Assembly: GCA_030278955.1 (NCBI GenBank)
Contig: JAOANR010000011.1
Location: 47,541,417-47,605,416, forward strand
Reading direction: 5' to 3'
Length of the DNA stretch: 64,000 nucleotides
DNA from: Hygrophila difformis
Lineage: Eukaryota; Streptophyta; Magnoliopsida; Lamiales; Acanthaceae
The notes beneath the pieces were generated by a model. The model was given only the letters and a program-made list of their open reading frames with translations, ran no database searches and had not been told where the DNA came from. The position numbers and the translations under genes are program-made. Positions 48,093 to 59,253 of this stretch are shown one piece after another. Numbering within the stretch: position 1 is the first letter of the stretch; each line of letters opens with the position of its first letter.

Positions 48093-50069
48093 TTACACTT
48101 CACTTTCCACCTCTTCTCTGATACGTTCCAAGGCCTCATTCCTACCTACAAGGCATCCCAATCCCAATCTATCCGCAAGTGCTAAAGTCTCAATCACCTC
48201 CGAATATTCCACCAATTTCACCCCCTTGTTACCCCTAAGAGTCGTAAATTGCAACCTGGCGAAATTATTCTCCCCCAATCCAACGTCCGGCAGGCAAGTA
48301 ACATTCTCTCCCCTGCATCGCTGATCGCCGACTTTACTCCTTCTCCTGCCCTTCTTACTCGCCCCCGACCTGCCTTTAATTACATCAGCTAGCTCGAATT
48401 TCGCCCTCCTGACCGCCTCAATTTTCTCCTCCAAATGCCTCCTCCCAATGGATTGGCAACTCCCTGATTCTAAATCAGACACCGACACCACAATTGTATC
48501 ATTATTTGCAACGCACCCTTTGTTTTTGTTCGACCCTGCCATCCCCCTGTTTCTAATATCCCCACCCGACACACCGCTCACATCGTTCATTATCGAGACA
48601 TTGTACTCACCCTCGTCCCTAGCCCCAATCCCTTCTATTTCCCTATTAGTTATATCTAACTGAGATGTGGCAATCTTAGACCGATCCCCCGATTTTATAT
48701 AATCAACCATCTTATTTGGGCCAATTACATCTCGTGGCCCATCAGCATCCGGCCCACATAATTCCATATTCTTCTTACCTTTCTTGCCCCAGCTACACCT
48801 CCTTTCACTTTCTAGGCCCAACTCATAATTGTAGTCCACCACCTTTTCATCATTAACTCCCCGCATGCTACTGTACTCATTGGAATTGTCTTTTAATGTA
48901 TGCTGATCTATTACTGCCGCCGACTTCAGGTTTTGATTTTCCCCATATATCCCTATGTTCGAACTTTCCGCTTCCCCGTGCATGTTAGTCCAGGTCCTCC
49001 CACCATGATCGTCGGCCTGCAGGTCATCTCCTCCCTCCGTATCCATCTTCTCCACCGGAGTTCCTTCCGGTCCATCCCCCTCTGAGTCATCTTCTACAAC
49101 CACTTTTTCACAGAAGTTTGGTACTACCCTAACGTCGTAAATCTCATTACCCACAATGATTGACATCTTTTCTGGAACAGAAACGTTGATCTTTATGTCG
49201 ACCAAAACTCTTGCTCTGTCCAGCCTCTTTCTCATCCGAGTATCATTATCCATGGCCTCCAATCTACCCCACCCTTCCACTAATCTCTGCAGATTGTCCT
49301 CACTCCAGGTCGAAAAAGGTAATCCAAAGAAATACACCCACACCAATTGATTACTGGTTACCGCTCCCGGCGCCCACTCCTTTTTGCATGCAACAAAGTC
49401 TCTATCTCCCTGGTCCCTTAAGAACTTATCTCTACTGTCTATATTAGTGAAAATCGCCACTACTGACAGGCCCCCACCGTAGATCACCTCCATGCATCCT
49501 TCATGTTCCTTGTACAACCAATCTTGAAATTTTGTGAGCAACTCCAGTTTCTGTATTTCCACCACAGCTGACTTTCTACGCCAAGTCATATCCTTGGTAA
49601 TCTCCTCCAGTCTTATCCCAGTATTAATTCTCCCTTTCTCACTCTCTAATCGTCTCTCCCTTCCTCCGCTCGTCACTTCAGCATATGAGCGACCGTCTCT
49701 TCTAGCTCCTTTAAAAACTGCGCCTCTCCCCACCGGTTTGTGTGCTGACATCCACTCCTCTTTTCGGACATGATGAGCTATCTCTTTAAATTTCCCCACC
49801 CCATTGTTTGCTTCAATGAACCTCCTGCTCGGAATAGCCCAGTTTGCTGATAATTTCCTTTCCTCCACGACCCTACCATTCATCCATTTAATCACCTTCT
49901 CAGCATCTGCTTTACAATGAAATCTGAAGAACCCAAATTTGAACCCCAACTCTGCCCACTTCCTTGTCGGAATAAACCACTCTCCCACCTTAGCTACACT
50001 CCCAATCTCCTTTAGAATATGACTGATTGGTACATTCACCGGGATGTTACCAATGTAAACTCCAACCAA
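48093..50069 (-). CDS. LINE ORF1: RRM-containing RNA-binding protein, start missing
   Basis: At least 658 residues ending 40 bp before ORF2. An RRM-like fold is visible near the N-terminus (VYIGNIPVNVP, GFFRFHCKADAEKVIKWMNG), the plant L1 type of ORF1. A DUF4283-like segment with LVWVYFFGLPFSTWSEDNL lies near residue 250, and a long polar, acidic region fills the rest. The boundary at 50069 is a TTG, not an ATG; the same frame continues upstream as GNPTGNPAGNP repeats and a Lys/Arg/Glu-rich stretch to the element's end at 50263. Confidence 0.9.
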   Translation of the reverse strand: MVGVYIGNIPVNVPISHILKEIGSVAKVGEWFIPTRKWAELGFKFGFFRFHCKADAEKVIKWMNGRVVEERKLSANWAIPSRRFIEANNGVGKFKEIAHHVRKEEWMSAHKPVGRGAVFKGARRDGRSYAEVTSGGRERRLESEKGRINTGIRLEEITKDMTWRRKSAVVEIQKLELLTKFQDWLYKEHEGCMEVIYGGGLSVVAIFTNIDSRDKFLRDQGDRDFVACKKEWAPGAVTSNQLVWVYFFGLPFSTWSEDNLQRLVEGWGRLEAMDNDTRMRKRLDRARVLVDIKINVSVPEKMSIIVGNEIYDVRVVPNFCEKVVVEDDSEGDGPEGTPVEKMDTEGGDDLQADDHGGRTWTNMHGEAESSNIGIYGENQNLKSAAVIDQHTLKDNSNEYSSMRGVNDEKVVDYNYELGLESERRCSWGKKGKKNMELCGPDADGPRDVIGPNKMVDYIKSGDRSKIATSQLDITNREIEGIGARDEGEYNVSIMNDVSGVSGGDIRNRGMAGSNKNKGCVANNDTIVVSVSDLESGSCQSIGRRHLEEKIEAVRRAKFELADVIKGRSGASKKGRRRSKVGDQRCRGENVTCLPDVGLGENNFARLQFTTLRGNKGVKLVEYSEVIETLALADRLGLGCLVGRNEALERIREEVESEV

Positions 50070-50372
50070 CTGTTTGCGGAACTTGAAACCCCCAGCAGCA
50101 ACCCATTTACCTGATGATCTCCATGAATCCCCTTTCCCCGAAGGCCACCTCCTTTCCTCCCTTTCTTTCCCCGTTGGATTCTTACCCTCTTGACTCTCCT
50201 TCCCTATCGGATTCCCTGCCGGATTCCCTGTCGGATTCCCTGTCGCATTACCTCCTTTCCTCCCTTTTGTTTTTTCTTAAAAGCCAAAACAAACACCTAA
50301 TTTCTACCAGAAGTGCTTTTGGCAGAAGCAAAAGCCAAAAGCATCTCCTTAGAAGCCAATCCAAACGGGCTC

Positions 50373-50665
50373 TAAGTGTTTGTTTTGGCTTTTAAGAAAA
50401 AACAAAAGCACATCGAAAAGCCAAAAAAGTGCTTCTGGGAGAAACAGCCCAGGAGGTGCTTCTCCCAAAAGCAGAAGCCAAAAGCACCTCGTAAAATGTG
50501 CAATGACTTAAATACCCCACTACTTAATATAAATTACACTATAAATATATCTTATTATCATATTAAGTAGCACGTTCTTTTTGGTAATTACTACATTCCA
50601 AAAGCACTTTTCATTTTTATTCATTCAAACATATTTTTTAGAAAAAGTCGTTTTTCAAACGGGCC
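50373..50665. mobile_element. inverted copy of the split MITE, uninterrupted
   Basis: Reads as the reverse complement of 41400-41732 plus 50279-50300, including GGCTTTTAAGAAAAAACAAAAG across the LINE target. It ends TTTTTCAAACGGGCC. Together with the split copy it forms a palindrome with its centre near 50372. Confidence 0.85.
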
Positions 50666-51077
50666 TTGATACTCGAATGTTTGACTCCACTCAATTTTTT
50701 TGAGCACGCATCATATAATTTCCCAAATCAAATTTGAGTCGTATTCAAGTAGTCAACTCATTCATCACCCATAATTTACTACTACATTATATTGTCATAT
50801 CATTGAATGAAAAAAGAAAAATAACAGAGTTTTTGGATGGGTTTTTATAGAAAGAAGCTACAAGGAAAATGACAGGAAAGGAGAATCAATCTGAACCTAT
50901 TGCTAGAATAAGCCAAATTTTGTTGTCTACATTTGTTTTCGAAAAGAGCAAAAACCCATTAAAACAGCAAAAATATAAAAATAAAAATAAAGCTTCTACA
51001 TGGAACATAGTTAATATTTTTTTTTTCTTTAAGAAAAACTAAATTCAAACAAACAATCAATAAATAGGAATTTGTTG
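50666..51077. other. short spacer between the two LINEs
   Basis: AT-rich, no features recognised. Confidence 0.4.
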
Positions 51078-51253
51078 GCCAGGCAATCTCATTTTTTTTT
51101 TTTTTTTATGAGCCATAAGGCCAGGAAAAAACACATAAGTAAACTAAATGGAAAAAAAAAGAAGCAAAACGAAGGAAACAGTGGAAAGAGACAGAAACAC
51201 AAAAAAGGAAAAACATAACACCAAAGAAACTAGGAAATAGGGAAGTATACGTC

Positions 51254-51688
51254 TACCGCTTCCCAAACCCACGAATGAAATCCGGCGGAAAAGCCCACGT
51301 GGTGAAAAAATCATCCATCACCGCGTCACGCTTTGCCAGCCCATCCGTAAAAAACCAAGAGCAGCATCCATGTTTCAGACAAATGGTGATCATTCTATCT
51401 TGAACATCAAAAACTGAGGCCTGGAACCAAAAGTTATGGTGAGTTAATACTCAAAATCCCCCCCGCCTTACCAATGGCTTCCTCAATGCACAAGGCCTCA
51501 TACCCTGCTTGAAGAGACAGGTTACGTGACCTGGAGAAAGCAGATTGGGGTTCAAAAATAACCACCAATTCTGGTCCATTCACCTTCAAGATCTCCTTAA
51601 TCATGCGCCTGACCGACTCACCAATGATTCCCCCCACATTCCACCCGACATTCCATGCAATAATTTTAACATCGTTGTACTCTATCAT
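51254..51688 (-). pseudogene. remnant of LINE ORF2 (endonuclease start joined to C-terminal tail)
   Basis: Begins near 51670 with VKIIAWNVGWNVGG, the endonuclease start, and reaches GKAGGIL, where a frameshift gives a stop at 51434. The other frame continues FWFQASVFDVQDRMITICLKH, still endonuclease, then switches without a break to a Leu-Ala-Lys tail typical of the end of LINE ORF2. This places a large deletion at about 51340-51350. Confidence 0.8.
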
Positions 51689-51816
51689 AAAGAAACTGTG
51701 GTAGTTGAAGTACTCGCCTCTGCCTCTCCTCCCGCTTCTTTCATGATGTGATCATCTTTAACTTGAGTTAGCTTATCATTGGATGGTCCAGTAGCAATCT
51801 GTGCATCTGAAACTAG

Positions 51817-53252
51817 CTAACTTTTTTCATCTTTGCTCATTGACGCCCTTGGTCTCTTAGCAGTGAGGATGTCTCTATCCTGACTGTTATCCTTATTTTC
51901 ATGCTGGAGTGTAGTCAAGTGGGCCTTGCCTTTGCCACTCCTAAGTGAATGGGACCTCCTGTCCAAAGTGTGAGTGATTTGCTTAAGGGGTTTAAGGCCA
52001 GATGGGCTTGCCTTAGAGTTACTCCCTAATGGTTTGGGCTCGGCTGCAGCAGCATTGGATTTGGGAGCCTGTCCCATCGCCTTATGTTTAGTATTCCCTT
52101 TGGACTTTTTTTTAGTAACCTTTATCCACTCACCACAGGTCGGTTGTAAGGGAGCTTCACATTCAGTCACGTGAGGAGGGGGGGAAGGCGTGGCCTCCAC
52201 ATTGGCATCCTGGAAATCCATCTTGGTATGTGTATCAGTAGAAGACACTTTTTGCTCCATCTCAGATTTGTCTTTTCCAATAGTAGGTAGAGCAGCCACA
52301 GGAGAAGAAGTCTCCCCTTGTTCAGTATCATTTTTTTGTGTAAAAGGCTTCACCACTTCCGAACACTTCTTTGACTACCCTGTCTACAGTGCCAACTTTG
52401 TCAACCCCACTCCCCATGCCATCAGCCTGCATGTGAATCTCATTCTTGGCATCTTCCGGTGGCTGTGAAACCTTCTCCGGGCAAGAATGAGTTGGATGCC
52501 CATAATTCTGGCAAGAAGTGCACAAAAGATGTAGCCCCTCATATGAAACTCTTTGCCACTGATCATCCACAAGTATGCTAGTAACCACCGGAAGTTGGAG
52601 ATCAATCTCAACACACACTCTTGCATACTTGCCACGATGGACATGCTTCGTCATGTCATCAACTCGAACCGGCATTCCCAAGGTGGAAGCCATTTTTGTG
52701 AGCATGAACTCATCATACATTTCAAAGGATAACCCCAGATATTGAGCCCAAACAATAGTTCTTCTTGGAGTATCCACTGAAGCCCGAAAATTAGGCATCC
52801 AAGGAGCTATCAAAAACTAACCATGGTTCCTCATTTAACACTTTGGTTCTATCAACAGACCTGTTGAACTTGAGGAGGAAAAAACCCCCGTCTAGATCCC
52901 TCAGCTCAAACGAACCTTGTAGCTTCCACATTCTTCCAAGCCGGTATTTGAGGGCAAGGTAGCCAACTTTCTTTCCTAGCACCGAGAGGATGAGGGCGTT
53001 TTCCCAAGGTTTGCAAAGCCTCGCCTTAAGCTGTGGTGCCAAGCATAGACACGGTTTGAGTCTATCTCCATCTATAAAATCCAGCTTGACCATCTCTTCC
53101 GTAACTTCATCATCTTTCAGTGGTGCGGGTGGTGCTGGTTTGCTTTCCAACACCATGTCACGAAAAGAAGGCCGGGAAACCCCTTTGAAGAAGTACGTTG
53201 CCGGCGGTGTAACGGGGGGTCGTCCGGAGGGGGGGGGGGGAAGCGAGCTCAT
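51817..53252 (-). pseudogene. frameshifted LINE ORF1 (DUF4283 and zinc knuckle)
   Basis: Three frames cover one former protein: 52791-53252 (ATG at 53252, MSSLPPPPSGRPP, then the DUF4283 region with LDGGFFLLKFNRSVDR), 52328-52813 (WMPNFRASVDTPRRTIVWAQ and a CCHC knuckle CTSCQNYGHPTHSC) and 51817-52356 (Lys-rich tail with CGEWIKVTKKKS). Breaks lie near 52800 and 52340. A run of 12 G at 53230-53241 lies in the Pro-rich N-terminal codons. Confidence 0.85.
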
Positions 53253-53326
53253 TTGGGTACAGTAGTTTGATTCTTGCAAGAAAATTTTAGTTGGAATAAA
53301 GTTTCCCCTGCCAGGCAATCTCATTT

Positions 53327-54112
53327 GGATACAACCCTTTTAATAGTATGTACACATATTATAAAAAATAGTATATGACATCATTAAAAATATTTTCTAC
53401 CAAATAAAACATCTCACTCATCACATATATGAGGATATTTGGGAATTAGCGGATCCACTAACGGATAGATGATTCAGAGAGAGAACTGTGAGACAATTTG
53501 CTCTTCGAATCTACTATCTGCTAGCGGATCTGCTCGCTCCCAAACATCCCCCATAATTTCATACTTCACACAACACAACTTTTACATCACATATTTCATC
53601 TGTTTTAATTTTTTTGCTACGGACCCACAATGCGCATTATCCAACGCACATTTTAAATAAAAAATATCTCAAAAATCAGTATAATAAAAATTCTAAAAAC
53701 TAGATATTTAAAAACTATAAGACGAGATGAATATAACAAGATCTAATTTGACTATATTTAACATGTATAACTATAATAAAAATTGAAATAAAAGCTATCC
53801 AATGAACACCACCACTTTTTGCAATGTAGCAAAACGGAGGAAGTATATAAATGATGCATGCACGTGCAGACACCTGCACACAATCTGCCTCCTTGACACA
53901 TGGGTCCAGATTTGATGGGACTTAGGTTAGGTCATACAGGATCTCGATTCAGACATAATAGAGTCGAAATGGAAGATTGGACCGAAGGATGGTCATGGAT
54001 TATGATGTGCTTAAACACAACTACTTCATCCGCCCTATTATTTATGTCTCACTTTCATCTTTGTATCGTTCCAACACTCTTTTCATATTTCCATTGTATA
54101 AATAATTAAATA
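53327..54112. other. intergenic stretch with a truncated MITE
   Basis: A truncated Stowaway relative of the copy at 54419 covers about 53630-53842 and ends AACGGAGGAAGTA. No gene recognised. Confidence 0.5.
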
Positions 54113-54372
54113 CTCCCTCCGTCCCAGGCAAGATGTCTAGTTTGACTTTTTGGCACTGTTCATTGTTTAACTTTGACTCAATATTATTCTAAGTATATTT
54201 CTGAGAAAAAATAATCGAGTTGGATCTTGTTAGAATCGTATAATCATGTAGTTTTATAATATATATTTTACATAATTTTTTGTTGTATATATTTTGAGAT
54301 ATTAACGATTGAAAAAGTGCATTGGATTGTGTGCAGAAATGAAACAAGACATCTTAAATGCGACAGAGGGAG
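54113..54372. mobile_element. Stowaway-type MITE
   Basis: Ends CTCCCTCCGTCCCAGGCAAG and ATGCGACAGAGGGAG, flanked by TA, 260 bp; same family as 11820 and 39611. Confidence 0.85.
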
Positions 54373-54418
54373 TATTAATCACTAAACCTATCACACATAT
54401 CACATCAATAAATAAATA

Positions 54419-54678
54419 CTCCCACTGTTTTCAAAATGTTGAAACGGACACACAGCGCACGCAGTCCAATGTATATTTTAAATCATTAATAACTCAAGTT
54501 CGTTACAAGAAAAAATTCTAAAAGTTCCATACCTAAAAACTACTCGACGAGATGAATCTAACAAGATCCCACTTAACTATATTTTAACTTGTATAACTAT
54601 GATAAAACTTTAAGTTAAAGTGCGTGTATGAACAGTACCCAATTTCCAAACGTTACAATTTTTCAAAGATGGAGGGAG
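54419..54678. mobile_element. Stowaway-type MITE, second family
   Basis: Ends CTCCCACTGTTTTC and GAAAATT-like/GATGGAGGGAG, flanked by TA, 260 bp. Interior CTCGACGAGATGAATCTAACAAG is shared with truncated copies near 12340 and 53630. Confidence 0.75.
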
Positions 54679-55149
54679 TATCATTAATAAATTAAAACTC
54701 TCTACTATCACATTATATATAAATAAATAAATTAAAAATATAAATTCATTACCATCACATCACATAAATTCTTAATTTACATCAAATTTAACCACTAATC
54801 TACCCAGCTATATTTACATTAAATACTAATAATTCACACATAAAATATCGTGCCTAAAAATTTGCCGTGGGAATATTATACTATTGGACAAACTGACAAA
54901 GCACTATTTTCACCCAAGGCCCAAGCCCATACATTCATATACAAGTTATATTTAGCAGAAACTCAGGGACTGATTTGATATTTAACACTAATAAAATTGC
55001 CAACTGCCAAGTGCGCTGAAAATGACAAATTGCGAGACTAGGGTAGCTGAGCTGTTTAAGGTTTCAATTTGGTGTAAATAAAAATTAAAAATGGCATACT
55101 GAACATACCCTTACCTTCCGGGCAGAGATATTCGAGCAGGACTGTAGGA
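54679..55149. other. upstream region of the F-box/WD40 gene
   Basis: AT-rich sequence and probable promoter/5' UTR. No recognised regulatory motif. Confidence 0.4.
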
Positions 55150-58100
55150 ATGACCGACATGGCGGACCCATTATCTGGTGGTCGGATCCCTACGGCCATA
55201 ACGGATCTCGACATGGACACCCTGACCCGATGCGCGAGTTATCTCAGCGCTCGAGACATCTCCAACATGGCGATGTCGTGTAGATACCTTAATAGCGCGG
55301 CCTACTCTGATTCTATCTGGTTATCTTTGTACAGGTAGTGTTTTTTTATGATCAGGGGGTTTTGTTTTGCGCTTCCATTTTGGGGATTGTAACGAAAGCA
55401 ATTGCGTTTAGCTGTTGATTGTAGGCTTGTAGGCAATTGCGAGTTTTTGGTACTATTTGCACTGATTGATTTTGGGAGGAATTGGGATGAACTCTCTGCC
55501 ATGTTCATTTTAGCTTGCGGTGTTCTGTTTTAAAAAAATTTACTACGTTTTTGCACTACCATTGAAATTGTCAGGCAGGAGTGGCCGCTGGCGGCGCCTC
55601 CGTGTTGTGATTCGGCATTAAGCATGAGGGCAGCTTATTTGTCAAGGCGTGCTGCTATACATCAGTTTAAGTTTATTGATCCCCTATATTCTTGTATACC
55701 TACAGTTGGAAAACCCCCGCACAGCATATTGTTTGACAAAAGCAGCATTATATATGCACAGGTAGACAGCCAAATTTAGTTTCTTCAATATATTGAACTG
55801 GTATATCACGGGAATTGGAAAGGAAAGCCACAGGTTTCCATGCAAGCAAGGCAAAGCACCTTTACATGCCTTCGAATAGCCACAAGTAGAAAAGTTGTTA
55901 TTTTCAGATGCTTTTGACTTACACCGAGGCCAATTTAAATTATTGCCTTACCAAACATGGAATGTCTATTGATTTTATTCTTTCCAAATGCCAATAGTCA
56001 GGGAAGTGTTAATCAGTATTGGTTGTCTTTGCCTTTATATATTTATATTTATTGTATTGTTTTAATTCTTAGGGATCATCGATACGTTCCATATGCATAG
56101 ATGAGCTGATTGATGGAAGTGCCCCCATAACAGCTCGCGGTAACCATAATGCTAGAATTACTTGTATGAGGTTCGCAGTTTGCTTGTTTCTTTTCTTTGG
56201 GACTGTGTGTTAGATTTTTGAAACTGTCAATTCATTACCTTTGAATTCTCTTTATGGCTAGTGCATCATAGGGCTCTCTATTTTAAGACGAGAAAAATTT
56301 TCAGATATATTTAATCTATATTACAATTTACAAGTATCTGGCCAAACCTTAATAGGAGTTGTGGTTACAGCTAGTATTGTGATTTGCCTGCATCTGTTCC
56401 GTGTCGTGTGGTAATTGAGCAAAACTGTGTCATATGCAGATTGTTTTCACCCAGTGAAATGTGTCTACCTCAAAAGGAGTCTGACAGAGATGATAATATT
56501 CTTGTAACTTCAAGTAGTGACCATTTTATTCGCTTATGGTCAAAGGTACCATAACAAAGATTTATACTGAACTTTAACTAGACTACAGTATACGTTACTT
56601 TATCACTCCTTATATTTAATATATGGATGGCTGAGTTTTTTTTTTTTTTCCTAGTAGTTTATTAATCAGTTGAATGAAATGCATTACCCTTACTAATCAA
56701 CTTAAATTTTGTGCCCTTGATTTTTAGGGAGGAAGCCGATGCTTCAAAGGTCATACCGGTCCTGTGTGCACACTCTCAGATAAACTATTGGGTGATGGAA
56801 CGGGAAAAGTATTTGCCAGTGGAGGAGAAGATGGAACAGTTCGACTTTGGTCCATCAACTCCTCTGGGAAACGAGGTCAGAATGCAGTGAAGGCCACACT
56901 TCATGGGCATGATAAAGCTGTGGCACTGATGTCAGTTGCCGGGTATGCTTCTGCGTGCTTAATTAAGACAACCTTTTCTCTTGTTTTATTGATATTTCTT
57001 TCTTTAATGTCTTTTAGATTTGCATATTTGTTGAATTTCAGATCTTTGAACATTGTTTGGTTCTTTTGTGTTGAGTGTATATTAACAAGACTTGTTACCT
57101 GTACTTTTGAATCATATGCTTGAAGGCAGCGAAAATTTTCTTCAATGTCCAAACTCCAAATAGTTCAAGTGTGTTTAACAGCAATTAATCTTTGTAGTTA
57201 TTTAGTAGGATTATAGGAGGAAGTTTTATTTAATAGGATTATAGGAGGAAGTTGTTAGTCATGTGTATATTGAAGTAATTATGACTTATGAGAGGTTTTT
57301 GGAGAATTATTTATTTAAAATGATCTACTCATGATGCAATATCTCTCTCAGGCATACTCGCAGTATGTTGTGGTATCGAACTATGCACCCATCATGTATG
57401 TATCCCATCGCACTTCATGTATAATTTAATTTAAAACCTTCTTTTCATGCCCTTTGACCTCTTAGTCATGTTAGTACTTGGGTCTTAGTAGTATGTTGTG
57501 GTATTCATCAGCAGTTTTAACACAAAGCATATATTGCTTTTCCTTTTCCCCCCGGTCAATACAATCTGGTATTCTGGTGTATTTTCTTTTTATTGTCCAC
57601 TGACCATTAATTGTATAATCTGTGGAAAGATGTTCTTGATTGTTGAAAGTTGAAACTATCACTATTTACACTTGTTTGTTTACTTTTCCTGTCTTCTGCC
57701 AGGCACAAGACATCTCTGCTGGTTAGCATTTCCAAGAATGGGAAGGCATGCCCTCTCTTTTTATTTCTTGGTCATGCTAATATCTTTCCAAGTTTTCTTA
57801 TTATATAGTATGATATGTATATGAGAGTGCCGGAGATAGTATAACTCCATGTGCTAATTCTGATCAAACCCTGCGATGTTATCCTAGTTATTTATGTTAA
57901 ATTTTAATTTTCTGAAAAATTATCGCTCTCTCCAAATATATAATAGGTTCGGGTTTGGGACACCCATTCAGCATCAACTTCTATCCGTTCTTCGTGTTGT
58001 GTGGGAATGACTTCTGCCTCCATTGCACCTGTGGATATGAAATGCCACGAGTCACTGCTTTATGTTGCTGCTAGCTCTTCCGTAATAGCAGTTGATTTAA

Positions 58101-58843
58101 GAACAATGTGTAGAGTCTTCACCATAGTCCAGACAGAAAAAATACAATCATTTGGAATCTTACCCTCAAAATCTGTACTTTGCACTGGTGGAATTGGCAG
58201 GTAATGAATCAGTCTCGTATGCTTGATCTGCCTCGAATCAGTCCCAAACTCCCAATTTTGAATAGATCCAACTTCGACTCTTGGTTGAATTATTTTATAT
58301 GAATTCTCTCTCTAGTGCATGGAAAATTTCTCTTTGTTTTGTTTCTATTGATTGCGGATGTAGTATTTGGGAGCAAAGTAGCACAATACTTACCTACTGA
58401 TAATTTCCAACAGAGCAATGCTGTGGGATGCAAGGAGAGTTTCCAATACATCCAAACCAGAACCAACTGTTGAGTTGAAGGGGCATTTGGGTCCAGTTAA
58501 GCTACTACACATGGACACACACAAAGTGATTACCGGTGGACCGGATGATTCATCTCTCCGGGTTTGGGAAGCTGATACCGGAGCACAAACAAATCTCCTG
58601 ACGTTTGCCCGTCTAGATGGTCTACCTGACGACCCAGGGTGCTCGGCAATGGCTGTAGATGGGTGTCGAATAGTGACTGCCACCGGTTCTCAGCCAGAAA
58701 ATGCCTGCCTGCACTTCCAGGACTTCAGGACTGCTACTAACCCCACCCCATGTGATCAATTAGAAGAAGCCACAACAGGTTCAAAATTCTGGGGGGCTCA
58801 ATTGGATGATGATGATGATTCCGACGAATCCGATTGGTTGTAG
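55150..58843 (+). CDS. FBX2: F-box/WD40 repeat protein, FBX2 (At5g21040) type
   Basis: Likely substrate receptor of an SCF ubiquitin ligase: the F-box (about residues 15-60, ITDLDMDTLTRCASYLSARD) binds SKP1 and WD40 repeats bind targets. Eight exons are 55150-55334, 55575-55761, 56073-56170, 56440-56545, 56728-56942, 57703-57745, 57947-58200 and 58414-58843, about 505 residues, all phases consistent. WD-type ends include DHFIRLWSK, DGTVRLWSI, VRVWDTHS, AMLWDARR and SLRVWEAD. The tail is acidic (DDDDDSDESDWL). The intron after exon 6 begins GC (AAG/GCATGC) rather than GT. ATG at 55150 was chosen as the first in frame; a second Met three codons on is possible. In Arabidopsis the orthologue has been linked to phosphate-starvation responses, known for the family and not shown here. 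Confidence 0.93.
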
Positions 58844-59253
58844 ACTTGTAGCAGTATCTGTTCTGTTCTTTCGCATGCTGTTGTTTGGGAGGCCATGGTT
58901 TGATGTGCTTCTTTGTGAATATCACCTGTAGCATACTTTTATAGCACACATGAATATTCTTGATTAATTTGACAGTTTTAGAGGATTATTCCTTTATAGA
59001 ACTAGAACTGGTTTATACCTCTACTAATAGAAAGAGTAGATGGGTATATGGATGATCTCTTGAATTTAAATGGGCCAACAAAATAATAATAAAAAAAAAA
59101 AAAAAAAAAAAATTGACTAGCTTCATTAGTCAGTTTCCAGTCTCCGTTGCGCTGCCCTTTCAGCTTGATAGTTTGATTCATCTTCTGTAGTACAGTCAAA
59201 ACTCAAAAACACCAAAAAATCCCTCAGATCCCCAAATTGTACCTACCGCCCTA
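58844..59253. other. spacer between F-box/WD40 and membrane-protein genes
   Basis: 3' UTR of the upstream gene, a run of about 22 A at 59091-59112, then the promoter and 5' UTR of the next gene. Only about 410 bp separate the two reading frames. Confidence 0.5.

Larger units (their letters stand above)
41733..50263 (-). mobile_element. L1-type LINE, nearly full length, 5'-truncated in ORF1
   Basis: About 8.5 kb on the minus strand with two long ORFs, a ~2.2-kb 3' region, AATAAA (plus-strand TTTATT near 41758) about 20 bp before a short poly-A (plus-strand T run 41731-41739), and a 15-bp target duplication. The ORF1 frame stays open right up to the 5' junction without an in-frame ATG, so the insertion lacks the true start and 5' UTR. 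The 3' region holds large T-rich blocks (42451-42530 and 42580-42609, plus strand). Confidence 0.93.
41385..50372. mobile_element. hAT-like MITE split by a LINE
   Basis: Left part 41385-41732 starts GGGCCCGTTTGGATTGGC; right part 50279-50372 ends GAAGCCAATCCAAACGGGC. Between them is the LINE at 41733-50263 and its duplicated target. Removing the LINE and one target copy gives a MITE that matches the inverted copy at 50373-50665 straight across the junction. Confidence 0.88.
51095..53309 (-). mobile_element. second LINE, internally deleted and frameshifted
   Basis: Flanked by gccaggcaatctcattt (17 bp) at 51078-51094 and 53310-53326; poly-A is the plus-strand T run at 51095-51107. It holds broken ORF1 pieces and only the start and the last residues of ORF2: after the first ~120 endonuclease residues the frame passes straight into a C-terminal tail (TDGLAKRDAVMDDFFTTW) and a stop near 51254. 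Reverse transcriptase is therefore absent. Confidence 0.88.
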
